A DNA stretch of 64,000 nucleotides from Hungatella effluvii (GTDB lineage Bacteria; Bacillota; Clostridia; Lachnospirales; Lachnospiraceae). How positions within the stretch are numbered: the stretch's first letter is position 1; the number at the start of each line of letters is the position of its first letter. Below are positions 25,943 to 33,775 of the stretch, one piece after another. The DNA is taken from contig NZ_QJKD01000005.1 of NCBI RefSeq assembly GCF_003201875.1, positions 62,001-126,000 of the forward strand. The letters are read 5' to 3'. Under the pieces are notes generated by a model. The model worked only from the letters and a program-made list of their open reading frames with translations. It was not told where the DNA came from and did no database searches. Made by a program: the position numbers and the translations under genes.

Positions 25943-28177
25943 TTAATCCTGGGGAACGGTGTCATAAATCTCACAAATCCTCTCCCTAAGCCCCGAATAC
26001 CGTCTCTGCTCCATCTCATTATCCACCATGGCCTGGAACACCTCCGGCACTCCCACCAGACAGACACAGGCCCTGGCCCGCGTCACTGCGGTGTAAATTA
26101 AGTTCCGCGTCATCAGCATCTTCGGTCCGCTGAAAATGGGAATCACCACCGCGGGATACTCGCTTCCCTGAGATTTGTGGATGGTGATGGCATAGGCCAG
26201 CTCCAGTTCCTCCATCTGTTTGAAGCTGTATTCCACCATACGGCCCTCGTCGAACTCCACGGTAACCAGCTCTGCAAATAAGTTGATCTCACGGATGATT
26301 CCGATATCCCCGTTGTAGATTCCGGTTCCCTTGTCCACAGGGATCCCGTATTTATTCCGAACTTCCCACTCGATGTTGTAATTATTCTTGATCTGCATGA
26401 CCTTGTCGCCCACACGGAAGGTCACACCTCCGCTCTCCTTCTCCAGCTTGCTCTTATCCGGCGGATTTAGATATTCCTGCAGGATGGTGTTAAGCCGTTC
26501 CACGCCCAGCGCGCCTTTCCGCATGGGAGTCATGATCTGGATATCGTAGGGGTCTGCGCCCACATACCCCGGCAGCTTCTTCTGTACCAGGGTAATCATG
26601 GCGTTGATGATCATATTGGGGTCGTCCCGCTTGATAAACAGGAAGTCATTGCTCTTCTTTCCAAGGGGAACCGACTCACCTGCATTGATCTTATGGGCGT
26701 TGACGACGATATCACTCTGGCTCGCCTGCCGGAAGATTCTGGTCAACATAACTACGTTAAAACAACCTGCCTCGATGACGTCCTTCAGCACATTGCCGGG
26801 GCCGACGCTGGGCAGCTGGTTCACGTCACCCACCAGGATCAGTCTGGTTCCCGGATTGACCGCTTTTAACAGAGACTGCATCAGATGGATATCCACCATG
26901 GAAGTCTCGTCGATGATGACGGCGTCCGCGTCCAGGGGATTCTCCTCATTTCTCTCAAAATGCATGCCGATGGAACGCTCATCCCCCGGCATACCGGAGA
27001 TTTCCAGCAGCCGGTGTATGGTTCTGGCCTCATAACCGGTGGCCTCGGTCATCCGCTTCGCCGCCCGGCCTGTCGGCGCTGCCAGAAGGATCTCCATCTC
27101 CTCACTCTCAAAATACCGGATAATGGTGTTAATCGTCGTCGTCTTTCCGGTTCCCGGTCCGCCCGTGATGATTAGAAGGCCGCTGTTTACCGCCTCCACC
27201 ACAGCCTGCACCTGTTTTTCGTCCAGCTCGATCGACTCTTCCTTCTGAATCTGAAGCAGCTTCTTTCTGATCTTCTCTTCCGGCTCCCGTCCCCTGATAT
27301 TTAAATCGTGGAGCATCCGCGCCACGCCCATCTCCATGTAGTAATACTGAGAGGCATAGACAACACGGACGCCCTCCGACTCCCGGATCACCAGACGCTT
27401 GTCGATCTGCATGTCCATCAGGTGTTTTTCGATGGATTCCGTTTCTACCCGCAGGAGCTCCGATGCCTGGGAGAGGAGGTCCGTCTCCGGTAAGTACGTA
27501 TGGCCGTTGCCAGTGGCCTGAAGAAGCGTATAGAGAACGCCGGATTTAATGCGGAAATCCGAATCCGTGAAGATTCCCACCCGCTTGGCGATCTCATCCG
27601 CCATCTTGAAGCCCACGCCAGCGATATCGTCCGCCAGCTGATATGGATTTTCTTTGATAACCGTATAAAGCCTGGGGCCATATTCCTGATAGATTTTTAC
27701 TGCCAGACTCATGGAAATGCCGTATTCCTGGAGGAACATCATGGCCTGGCGCATCTCCTTCTTCTCTTCCACCTGCTCGGAGATCGCCATGGCCATCTTC
27801 TCGCTGATCCCCTTCACTTCGGATAAACGCTCCGGTTCTTCCTCCATAATACGGAAAGTATCCGCCTTAAAACGCCGGACAATCCGGGCCGCCAGCGCGG
27901 CTCCGATTCCCTTTACGGCGCCGGATCCCAGGTAACGCTCCATGGCGGCTGTATCCTCGGGAGCCTTGATCTCGTAGGTTTCCACTGTCATCTGTTCCCC
28001 ATAGACCGGATGCTCGGTCATGGGGCCGGTGGCTTCCACCATCTCGCCCTCGCTGATATAATGGAAATTGCCGACCAGAGTGTATTCCTCTCCTTCGTCC
28101 GTAAGGCTCAAGACCGTATAGCCATTTTCTTCATTGCGATATTTAATTCGTTCTACAAATCCGCAGACCGTCGCCAT
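25943..28177 (-). CDS. recD2: ATP-dependent RecD2-type DNA helicase
   Basis: A 744-residue 5'-3' superfamily 1B helicase. The N-terminal part carries an OB-like domain (1-70) and helix-hairpin-helix units around residues 85-200 typical of RecD2. Walker A is GGPGTGKTTT at about 339-348, the Walker B region is DAVIIDETSMVD near 420, and ELAYAITIHKSQGSE is the conserved SH3/motif V-VI region. Acts in DNA repair and recombination, independent of RecBC. In related genomes it usually sits between mreB and comFC; here mreB is upstream but comFC is separated by a sugar-transport block. Confidence 0.95.
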   Translation of the reverse strand: MATVCGFVERIKYRNEENGYTVLSLTDEGEEYTLVGNFHYISEGEMVEATGPMTEHPVYGEQMTVETYEIKAPEDTAAMERYLGSGAVKGIGAALAARIVRRFKADTFRIMEEEPERLSEVKGISEKMAMAISEQVEEKKEMRQAMMFLQEYGISMSLAVKIYQEYGPRLYTVIKENPYQLADDIAGVGFKMADEIAKRVGIFTDSDFRIKSGVLYTLLQATGNGHTYLPETDLLSQASELLRVETESIEKHLMDMQIDKRLVIRESEGVRVVYASQYYYMEMGVARMLHDLNIRGREPEEKIRKKLLQIQKEESIELDEKQVQAVVEAVNSGLLIITGGPGTGKTTTINTIIRYFESEEMEILLAAPTGRAAKRMTEATGYEARTIHRLLEISGMPGDERSIGMHFERNEENPLDADAVIIDETSMVDIHLMQSLLKAVNPGTRLILVGDVNQLPSVGPGNVLKDVIEAGCFNVVMLTRIFRQASQSDIVVNAHKINAGESVPLGKKSNDFLFIKRDDPNMIINAMITLVQKKLPGYVGADPYDIQIMTPMRKGALGVERLNTILQEYLNPPDKSKLEKESGGVTFRVGDKVMQIKNNYNIEWEVRNKYGIPVDKGTGIYNGDIGIIREINLFAELVTVEFDEGRMVEYSFKQMEELELAYAITIHKSQGSEYPAVVIPIFSGPKMLMTRNLIYTAVTRARACVCLVGVPEVFQAMVDNEMEQRRYSGLRERICEIYDTVPQD

Positions 28178-28379
28178 GGTCTTCCCCCTTTGTCGTCATA
28201 GAAAAAATACAGAAAGCAGATGGTCACAAAACAATCCCTGCCGGAATCCTATGATCCGCCAGGGTTGTCCTGCAACTATCCTGCTATTTCAATCCACATT
28301 CTAAGTCCAAAATACAAAACCCAGAATGACATAGTAGCTATGCTACCATTTTATCCGGTTGCCCGGATTGTTTTGACCT

Positions 28380-28470
28380 CATGTCAGTGGGGGATATCTG
28401 CCCGCCACTGCCGCTAAGTTTGTTTTTGCGATTCATCTCCCACCTGTAGAGGATGGGAGAATTCTCGTTG
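28380..28470 (-). repeat. Two hairpins in the mreB-recD2 gap, possibly a mobile-element remnant
   Basis: The 299-nt gap 28178-28476 has no convincing gene. It holds CTCCCA-N11-TGGGAG near 28436-28462 and an imperfect CAGTGG / CCACTG stem near 28384-28410, plus a short GTAGCTATGCTAC palindrome near 28335. Read on the minus strand the first hairpin (TCTCCCATCC...GGTGGGAGA) resembles the subterminal hairpins of IS200/IS605-type elements, but no transposase or TnpB remnant is recognisable. Either hairpin could instead serve as mreB terminator, though no T-run follows. Confidence 0.3.
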
Positions 28471-28476
28471 ATTTTG

Positions 28477-29478
28477 TTAAAATTCGGACTTACCGCCGTC
28501 ATGGGTGAACTCGATAAACTTACCTGTACCGATCGCAACTGCCGTAAGCGGATCTTCCGCGATCATGGTATTGATTCCCGTCTTCTCCTCGATCAGAGAA
28601 TCCAGACCGGAAAGCAGGGAGCCGCCGCCCGTAAGAACAATGCCGCGGTCAAAGATATCGGCAGCCAGTTCCGGAGGCGTTCTTTCAAGCACGTTGTGCA
28701 CGGCGTCCACGATCTGCATCGCCGGTTCTTTCAATGCGTCCAGAGTCTCATCGGAGGTAACGACAATCGTCTTCGGGAGACCGGTAACCAGGTTACGGCC
28801 TCTTACTTCCATGGTCAGAACTTCCGGTCTGCGGTAAGCAGCACCGATATTAATCTTAATTTCCTCTGCAGTTCTCTCACCGATCAGAAGATTGTGTTTT
28901 TTGCGCATATAACGGACCAGCGCCTCATCGAAATCATCGCCGGCCACCTTGATGGACGTACTCACTACCGTACCTCCCAGGGAAATAACGGCGATATCGG
29001 AGGTACCTCCGCCGATATCTACGATCATGTTTCCGCAGGCCTTGGCGATATCGATGCCTGCGCCGATAGCAGCCGCAACCGGCTCTTCGATAATCGCTAC
29101 TTCTCTGGCGCCCGCCTGATACGTAGCATCCTCTACCGCCTTCTTCTCAACCTCTGTGGCTCCGCTTGGAATGCAGACGCTGATTCTCGGCTTTCTCAGT
29201 GTTTTCTTGCCCACTGCCTTGTTGATGAAATATTTTAACATCTTCTCCGTTACAGTATAATCGGAGATAACGCCCTGGCGAAGCGGTCTGACTGCGACAA
29301 TGTTGCCCGGCGTTCTGCCGATCATCAGTCTTGCCTCTTCCCCAATCGCCTTGATTTTATTCGTGTCACGGTCGATTGCAACTACGGAAGGCTCTTTTAA
29401 CACAACACCTTTCCCTTTAATATACACAAGTATGCTGGCGGTACCTAAGTCGATACCGATATCATTGGACATCATCAT
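28477..29478 (-). CDS. mreB: Rod-shape-determining protein MreB/Mbl (bacterial actin)
   Basis: A 333-residue actin homologue forming filaments under the membrane that guide cell-wall synthesis. Phosphate 1 loop is GIDLGTASILVYIKG, connect/phosphate 2 is MIVDIGGGTSDIAVISLGG, and the adenosine motif is IVLTGGGSLLSGLD. Length fits MreB and Mbl equally. Three consecutive ATGs occur; the first (29478) has AGGAGG 6 nt upstream. mreC and mreD do not follow, as is common for extra MreB copies. It has its own promoter at 29579-29607. Confidence 0.95.
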   Translation of the reverse strand: MMMSNDIGIDLGTASILVYIKGKGVVLKEPSVVAIDRDTNKIKAIGEEARLMIGRTPGNIVAVRPLRQGVISDYTVTEKMLKYFINKAVGKKTLRKPRISVCIPSGATEVEKKAVEDATYQAGAREVAIIEEPVAAAIGAGIDIAKACGNMIVDIGGGTSDIAVISLGGTVVSTSIKVAGDDFDEALVRYMRKKHNLLIGERTAEEIKINIGAAYRRPEVLTMEVRGRNLVTGLPKTIVVTSDETLDALKEPAMQIVDAVHNVLERTPPELAADIFDRGIVLTGGGSLLSGLDSLIEEKTGINTMIAEDPLTAVAIGTGKFIEFTHDGGKSEF

Positions 29479-29578
29479 TTATTTCCTCCTGTTCGCTTAA
29501 ACGGTTCCCAGAGTTTCCTTTATCTGTATTTCAAATTCGGGTTACTGGCCCTAATAGTTAATTTCGTTTATCTCCCTT

Positions 29579-29607
29579 ATTATATACAATAACAACCTGT
29601 TTTTAAA
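29579..29607 (-). promoter_or_regulatory. Sigma-A promoter of mreB
   Basis: Minus strand: TTTAAA (29607-29602), 17-bp spacer, TATAAT (29584-29579), about 100 nt upstream of the mreB start. Confidence 0.6.
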
Positions 29608-29690
29608 GGGTTTTTTTTATTTTTATTATGTTTATGGTTTTTTTATGTCCAATACACACTTTAGTCACAATTTCACCGTATACTGAGAAT

Positions 29691-29840
29691 ACGTTATCCA
29701 AGAGGATAGCGGGCCTTTGTTTCAAGTAACTTACTTGAAATCACAAAGCTTTTTCATACTCATACCGGATGGTCATAAGATCATCCGGCCCCCCTAAAGA
29801 TTAGTTCCCGCTTCGATCCCCCTCGGAGCGGGAATTTTGT
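29691..29840 (+). ncRNA. Candidate small RNA 1 of a tandem pair (C-rich, terminator-ended)
   Basis: No reading frame fits this region. In order: a -10-like TATACT at 29679-29684, an 8-bp hairpin with an AAGA loop near 29692-29711, a hairpin TTTCAAGT/ACTTGAAA (29720-29740), a linker, a 10-bp hairpin (29765-29774 with 29779-29788, loop ATAA), an unpaired CCCCCCTAAAGA (29789-29800), then a rho-independent terminator TTCCCGCT...AGCGGGAA with TTTT (29805-29838). Positions 29742-29771 and 29789-29800 are identical to the second copy 314 nt downstream. The C-rich stretch could pair with Shine-Dalgarno sequences, as in RoxS/RsaE and csRNAs of other Firmicutes. Exact start and family are unknown to me. 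Confidence 0.55.
29805..29838 (+). terminator. Rho-independent terminator of small RNA candidate 1
   Basis: TTCCCGCT (29805-29812) pairs with AGCGGGAA (29827-29834), extended inside by CGA/TCG, and is followed by TTTTGT. The T-run is only on the plus strand, fixing the direction of transcription. Confidence 0.8.
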
Positions 29841-30005
29841 CTGTATAAAGGAATTCGGGAACCGAATGAAAAAGGACGTTCGGGGAGCAGGGCATAAGAA
29901 AAAGAAACATAAGAATAGCATACCCGGTTTTTACGAAATAATTTTAAATAAATACTTCATAAAGTTATAACCTTTTTTATTTTTTCTTAATGGAAAGTCC
30001 ACAGA

Positions 30006-30034
30006 TTGCACACAAATTCCTGATATTATATAAC
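30006..30034 (+). promoter_or_regulatory. Promoter of small RNA candidate 2
   Basis: TTGCAC (30006-30011), 17-bp spacer, TATAAC (30029-30034). A dyad TAATCAC-N6-GTGATTA (30035-30054) starts right after the -10 box and could be an operator or a 5' hairpin. Confidence 0.55.
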
Positions 30035-30039
30035 TAATC

Positions 30040-30200
30040 ACAAAACAGTGATTAACACAAAGCTTTTTCATACTCATACCGGATGATCCAAAAAATCATC
30101 CGGCCCCCCTAAAGACATTATCCTAATTTATTATACCTACCATTCCCAATAGTTTAAAGAAGCAGCTGCCTGGAACAAGGCGGCTGCTTCTTTATTTTCA
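30040..30200 (+). ncRNA. Candidate small RNA 2 of a tandem pair (C-rich, terminator-ended)
   Basis: Same plan as the first copy: after a promoter-like sequence come the shared 30-nt segment (30056-30085), a 9-bp hairpin (30079-30087 with 30095-30103) and CCCCCCTAAAGA (30104-30115), then about 40 nt of AT-rich spacer and a long terminator hairpin (30156-30193). Relative to copy 1, the loop changed while the stem was kept and a G-U pair became A-U, which supports a selected RNA hairpin. The segment between the copies, 29842-30005, is AT-rich and shows nothing else. Confidence 0.6.
30156..30193. terminator. Bidirectional terminator (small RNA 2 / ABC-F gene)
   Basis: AAAGAAGCAGCTGCCT (30156-30171) pairs with AGGCGGCTGCTTCTTT (30178-30193) with one T-G pair and a 6-nt loop. 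TTTATTTTC follows on the plus strand and TTTAAAC on the minus strand. Confidence 0.8.
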
Positions 30201-30249
30201 TCATTTCCTCCCGGCGCCCTGCCGGGAAGGAACGGAATATCAATTTCTT

Positions 30250-31806
30250 CTATGACAGCTTCAGCGCCCACTCCCGGCAATCCCATACCTTTGTCGCCAC
30301 GCCCTCATAAAACTCCGGCTCATGGCAGATTAAGAGGATACTTCCCCGGTACTCCTTCAATGCGCGTTTCAGTTCTTCCTTCGCCTCCACGTCCAAATGG
30401 TTGGTCGGCTCGTCCAGCAGGAGCACGTTCGTTTCCCGGTTAATGAGTTTACATAATCTCACCTTGGCCTGCTCACCTCCGCTCAGGACACGGACCTGGC
30501 TCTCGATGTGCTTGGTGGTCAGGCCGCATTTTGCCAGGGCGGAGCGGACCTGGTACTGAGTATAGGACGGGAATTCCTTCCAGATCTCCTCGATACACGT
30601 CGTCTTGTTGCCGGGCGCCATCTCCTGCTCGAAATAGCCGATCGACAGGTAGTCGCCAAGCGTCACCTTTCCGTCCAGCGGCGGTACCAGTCCCAGAATA
30701 CTCTTTAAGAGCGTAGTCTTTCCGATTCCGTTGGCGCCGACCAATACGATCTTTTCCCCGCGCTCCATGCGGACGTTCAGCGGTCTCGACAGCGGTTCGT
30801 CGTAACCGATGATCAGATCGGTGGTCTCGAAGATCGTCTTTCCCGCGGTTCTCGCCTCCAGGAAATGAAATTCCGGCTTCGGTTTCTCCCGGGCCAGCTC
30901 GATGACATCCATCTTGTCCAGCTTCTTCTGTCTGGACATGGCCATGTTCCTGGTTGACACCCGGGCCTTGTTGCGCGCCACGAAGTCTTCCAGCTCCGCA
31001 ATCTCCTGCTGCTGGCGCTTATAAGCCGCCTCCAGCTGCGCCTTCTTCACGGCATGGACTTCCACAAACTTATCGTAGTCTCCCACATAGCGGTCCAGAC
31101 TCTGATTCTCCATATGATAGATGATATTCACCACGCTGTTCAAAAATGGAATATCGTGAGATATCAAAATAAAGGCGTTTTCATACTCTAATAGGTAACG
31201 TTTCAGCCACTCGATGTGCTGTTCGTCTAAATAGTTGGTCGGCTCGTCCAGAAGCAGGATGTCCGGTTTTTCCAGAAGCAGTTTTCCCAGCAGAACCTTG
31301 GTCCTCTGGCCTCCGGAGAGCTCGGTGACGTCCTTATCAATACCGATATCTGTAAGCCCCAGGGCCCGGGCCACCTCCTCCACCTTGGAGTCTATAATAT
31401 AGAAATCGTGGGCCATCAGAAGGTCCTGGATCGTTCCCAGTTCTTCCATCATGGTCTCCATCTCTTCCTCTCCCGCTTCGCCCATGCGGTCGCAGATCTC
31501 ATTCATCTGTTCTTCCATCTGAAACAGAAATGCAAACGCGGACTTTAACACGTCCCGTATCGTCATTCCCTTTTCCAGAACCGTATGCTGATCCAGATAA
31601 CCGACACGGACGCGCTTCGCCCATTCAACCTTACCTTCGTCAGGCTGAAGCTTTCCGGTAATAATATTCATAAATGTGGATTTGCCTTCGCCGTTGGCTC
31701 CGATTAAGCCGATGTGCTCTCCCTTTAAGAGACGGAACGACACGTCGCTAAAGATGGCCCGGTCTCCAAATCCATGTGTCAGATGTTCAACGTTTAATAT
31801 GCTCAT
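30250..31806 (-). CDS. ABC-F family ATP-binding protein
   Basis: A 518-residue soluble protein with two ABC ATPase domains and no membrane segment. First domain: Walker A GANGEGKST, signature LSGGQ, Walker B ILLLDEPTNYLD. A charged linker of about 80 residues (KKAQLEAAYKRQQQEIAELEDFVARNKA) is the P-site interaction motif. Second domain: GANGIGKTT, LSGGEQ, VLLLDEPTNHLD. ABC-F proteins act on ribosomes as translation factors or antibiotic-protection proteins; the layout fits the housekeeping YkpA/YbiT-like group more than the resistance types. ATG 31806 has GAGGAG 7 nt upstream; a TTG five codons earlier is in frame but worse placed. Confidence 0.92.
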   Translation of the reverse strand: MSILNVEHLTHGFGDRAIFSDVSFRLLKGEHIGLIGANGEGKSTFMNIITGKLQPDEGKVEWAKRVRVGYLDQHTVLEKGMTIRDVLKSAFAFLFQMEEQMNEICDRMGEAGEEEMETMMEELGTIQDLLMAHDFYIIDSKVEEVARALGLTDIGIDKDVTELSGGQRTKVLLGKLLLEKPDILLLDEPTNYLDEQHIEWLKRYLLEYENAFILISHDIPFLNSVVNIIYHMENQSLDRYVGDYDKFVEVHAVKKAQLEAAYKRQQQEIAELEDFVARNKARVSTRNMAMSRQKKLDKMDVIELAREKPKPEFHFLEARTAGKTIFETTDLIIGYDEPLSRPLNVRMERGEKIVLVGANGIGKTTLLKSILGLVPPLDGKVTLGDYLSIGYFEQEMAPGNKTTCIEEIWKEFPSYTQYQVRSALAKCGLTTKHIESQVRVLSGGEQAKVRLCKLINRETNVLLLDEPTNHLDVEAKEELKRALKEYRGSILLICHEPEFYEGVATKVWDCREWALKLS

Positions 31807-31893
31807 TCGTAAACTCCTCAATCTTCTTATTCTTTACCCATTTTACATGACAACCGCCATTCTGGCAAGGGGAAAGAGCGCGCCAAGTTTGGG

Positions 31894-31922
31894 TTGTAAA
31901 ATTCGACAAAAACGTTTATGAT
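31894..31922 (+). promoter_or_regulatory. Promoter of the CmpB-type membrane protein gene
   Basis: TTGTAA (31894-31899), 17-bp spacer, TATGAT (31917-31922), about 48 nt before the start codon. Confidence 0.45.
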
Positions 31923-31970
31923 ATAGTATAGATCGTTAAGTCGATAATTTTAAACGAAAGGATTTTACTT

Positions 31971-32936
31971 ATGTACATATACACCTGGTATCAATGGCTC
32001 CTTTTTTTCTTCATTTACTGCTTCATAGGCTGGATCATTGAATCCACATACGTTTCCCTAAAATGCGGCCATTTCGTAAACCGCGGCTTCTTACGCCTTC
32101 CGCTCCTCCCGTTATATGGAAGCGGGGCCATCATCATGCTCTGGGTCTCCCTGCCGTTCCAGGATAATTTATTCCTTGTTTTTCTGTCTGGCATGATCGG
32201 CGCATCCGCACTGGAATACGTCACCGGCTGGACCATGGAGCGCCTGTTTAAAATGAAATACTGGGACTACACCAACAATCCCTTCAATATTAACGGCTAT
32301 ATCTGCCTGGGCACCTCCATTGCCTGGGGCTTTCTGACCATTGTGCTGACAGAATTTATTCACCGCCCCGTGGAAACCGTTGTACTGGATTTAAACCCCA
32401 TCGTGTGCATCGTCTTATGCGGCATTATCGGAGCCCTGTTTGTGGCCGACACGGTGGAATCCACGAAAGAGGCCCTCGATCTGGGCCGCGTGCTGGAGTC
32501 CATGACAAAGATGAAGGCAGAACTGGAGGAGATCCAGGTGCAGATGGCTCTCTTAAAGGCAGAGACCGCGGACAAACTCTCCGACCTGCGTGACGAGCAG
32601 ATTCAGCGGGCGGCCAACCTAAAGGGCGAAGCCGCTGTAAAGATCACCACCTTGAAAGCAGAAACTGCCATGCGTACAGAAGAGACCATAAACGCATTAA
32701 AGGAAAGTGCGGAACGGGGCCTCGAGGCCGCTTCCCTCTTCAAGGAGACTGCGGGCAAGGCAGTCCCCGACTTATCCTCACTGAGTGAACGTCTCCAGTC
32801 CCTCACAGAAAACAGGGACAAGCTATCCAAACATCTGGGCTTCTACCGCAAGGGCCTCTTAAGAGGAAACCCGACCGCATCCTCCAGACAGTTTGGAGAG
32901 GCGTTAAAGGAATTAAAGGAACGTCTGAAAAACTAA
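31971..32936 (+). CDS. Putative ABC-transporter type IV (CmpB family) membrane protein with coiled coil
   Basis: A 321-residue protein. The N-terminal 160 residues match the PF06541-type membrane domain: WLLFFFIYCFIGWIIESTYVSLK, NRGFLRLPLLPLYGSGAIIML, then ALEYVTGWTMERLFKMKYWDYTNNPFNINGYICLGTSIAWG, with four to five helices. Residues about 175-320 are charged and helical with an Ala/Lys/Glu-rich repetitive stretch (LKGEAAVKITTLKAETAMRTEETINALKES), probably a coiled coil. Function of the family is unknown; no transporter partner is nearby. A terminator follows directly. Confidence 0.85.
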   Translation: MYIYTWYQWLLFFFIYCFIGWIIESTYVSLKCGHFVNRGFLRLPLLPLYGSGAIIMLWVSLPFQDNLFLVFLSGMIGASALEYVTGWTMERLFKMKYWDYTNNPFNINGYICLGTSIAWGFLTIVLTEFIHRPVETVVLDLNPIVCIVLCGIIGALFVADTVESTKEALDLGRVLESMTKMKAELEEIQVQMALLKAETADKLSDLRDEQIQRAANLKGEAAVKITTLKAETAMRTEETINALKESAERGLEAASLFKETAGKAVPDLSSLSERLQSLTENRDKLSKHLGFYRKGLLRGNPTASSRQFGEALKELKERLKN

Positions 32937-32965
32937 ATAGCAAAAAACAGAGTGAGCTAGACTGG

Positions 32966-33000
32966 AAAAAACAGAGCAGAAACATCGGCTCTGTTTTTTT
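32966..33000 (+). terminator. Rho-independent terminator
   Basis: AAAAAACAGAGC pairs with GCTCTGTTTTTTT (stem ACAGAGC 32971-32977 / GCTCTGT 32988-32994, 10-nt loop) and ends in a run of T. Confidence 0.85.
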
Positions 33001-33036
33001 GTATCATAAATGCTGCCATATTTTTTATTCTTTCTC

Positions 33037-33092
33037 TTTACAAACAGATCAGAGTATGGTATTCTCTTTTTACGGACCGACAGTCAGTCTGT
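33037..33092 (+). promoter_or_regulatory. Promoter and TetR-type operator of the efflux operon
   Basis: TTTACA (33037-33042), 17-bp spacer, TATTCT (33060-33065). Just past the expected start site lies ACCGACAGTCAGT (33076-33088), a 13-bp near-palindrome of the ACYGAC-N-GTCAGT form used by many TetR repressors, overlapping a second dyad ACAG-N5-CTGT (33080-33092). The tetR-first operon is therefore probably autorepressed. Confidence 0.75.
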
Positions 33093-33118
33093 AATGGATC
33101 GAAAAAGGAGATGGCACC

Positions 33119-33775
33119 ATGAGAACGGTAAAAGAACCCGAGATACGTAAAAATGAAATTCTGGATGCGGCGGATACGCTTTTCGCCCAGAAAGGCTTTG
33201 ACAATACCAGTACCGGCGATATTTTAGAGATGGTCGGAATAGCGAGAGGAACCCTGTACTACCATTTTAAATCAAAAGAGGATATTCTGGATGCTCTGAT
33301 CGACCGGTATAACAGGCAGATCCTGAGTGCGGCGCAGGAGGCCGCGTCCGACAGCAGTCTCTCCGCCAGAGAACGTCTGATCCGCACGATTCTGGCGCTG
33401 AATGTCAGCCAGAAGGGCGGTCAGGAGCTGAAGGAACAGATGCACCGGCCGCAGAACGCGCTGATGCACCAGAAGACACAGATGGCGGTATTAAACGGCG
33501 TCACTCCGATTCTGACGGGGTTAATCCGGGAAGGCGCGGAGGCCGGATACTTTCAGACTCCCTACCCAAGGGAGTGTGTGGAGATGATTATGGTCTACAG
33601 CAACGTCTTCTTCGACGATGCCACGGAAACCTCAGAGGAACTGAGAGACGAGCGGACGCAGGCGCTTATCTTCAATATAGAACGGCTGCTGGGAGCAGAG
33701 TCCGGGAGTCTTGCGTCGGATCTCATGCGGGTGTTTGGCAGCAGAAAGGTCGAGCGGAATGATGCAGACAACTAA
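33119..33775 (+). CDS. TetR/AcrR family transcriptional regulator
   Basis: A 218-residue repressor. Residues about 10-57 form the TetR HTH (ILDAADTLFAQKGFDNTSTGDILEMVGIARGTLYYHFKSKEDIL); the rest is an all-helical ligand-binding and dimer domain with no clear ligand signature. First gene of a four-gene efflux operon, with a matching palindrome downstream of the promoter. The MFS gene starts inside its 3' end. Confidence 0.93.
   Translation: MRTVKEPEIRKNEILDAADTLFAQKGFDNTSTGDILEMVGIARGTLYYHFKSKEDILDALIDRYNRQILSAAQEAASDSSLSARERLIRTILALNVSQKGGQELKEQMHRPQNALMHQKTQMAVLNGVTPILTGLIREGAEAGYFQTPYPRECVEMIMVYSNVFFDDATETSEELRDERTQALIFNIERLLGAESGSLASDLMRVFGSRKVERNDADN

Noticed and set aside
29842..30086. 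Minus-strand short frames beginning MSMKKLC in both small-RNA units
   Set aside because: Only the first seven codons are shared, the frames then diverge completely, the G-run is too far for a ribosome site, and the terminators face the other way.
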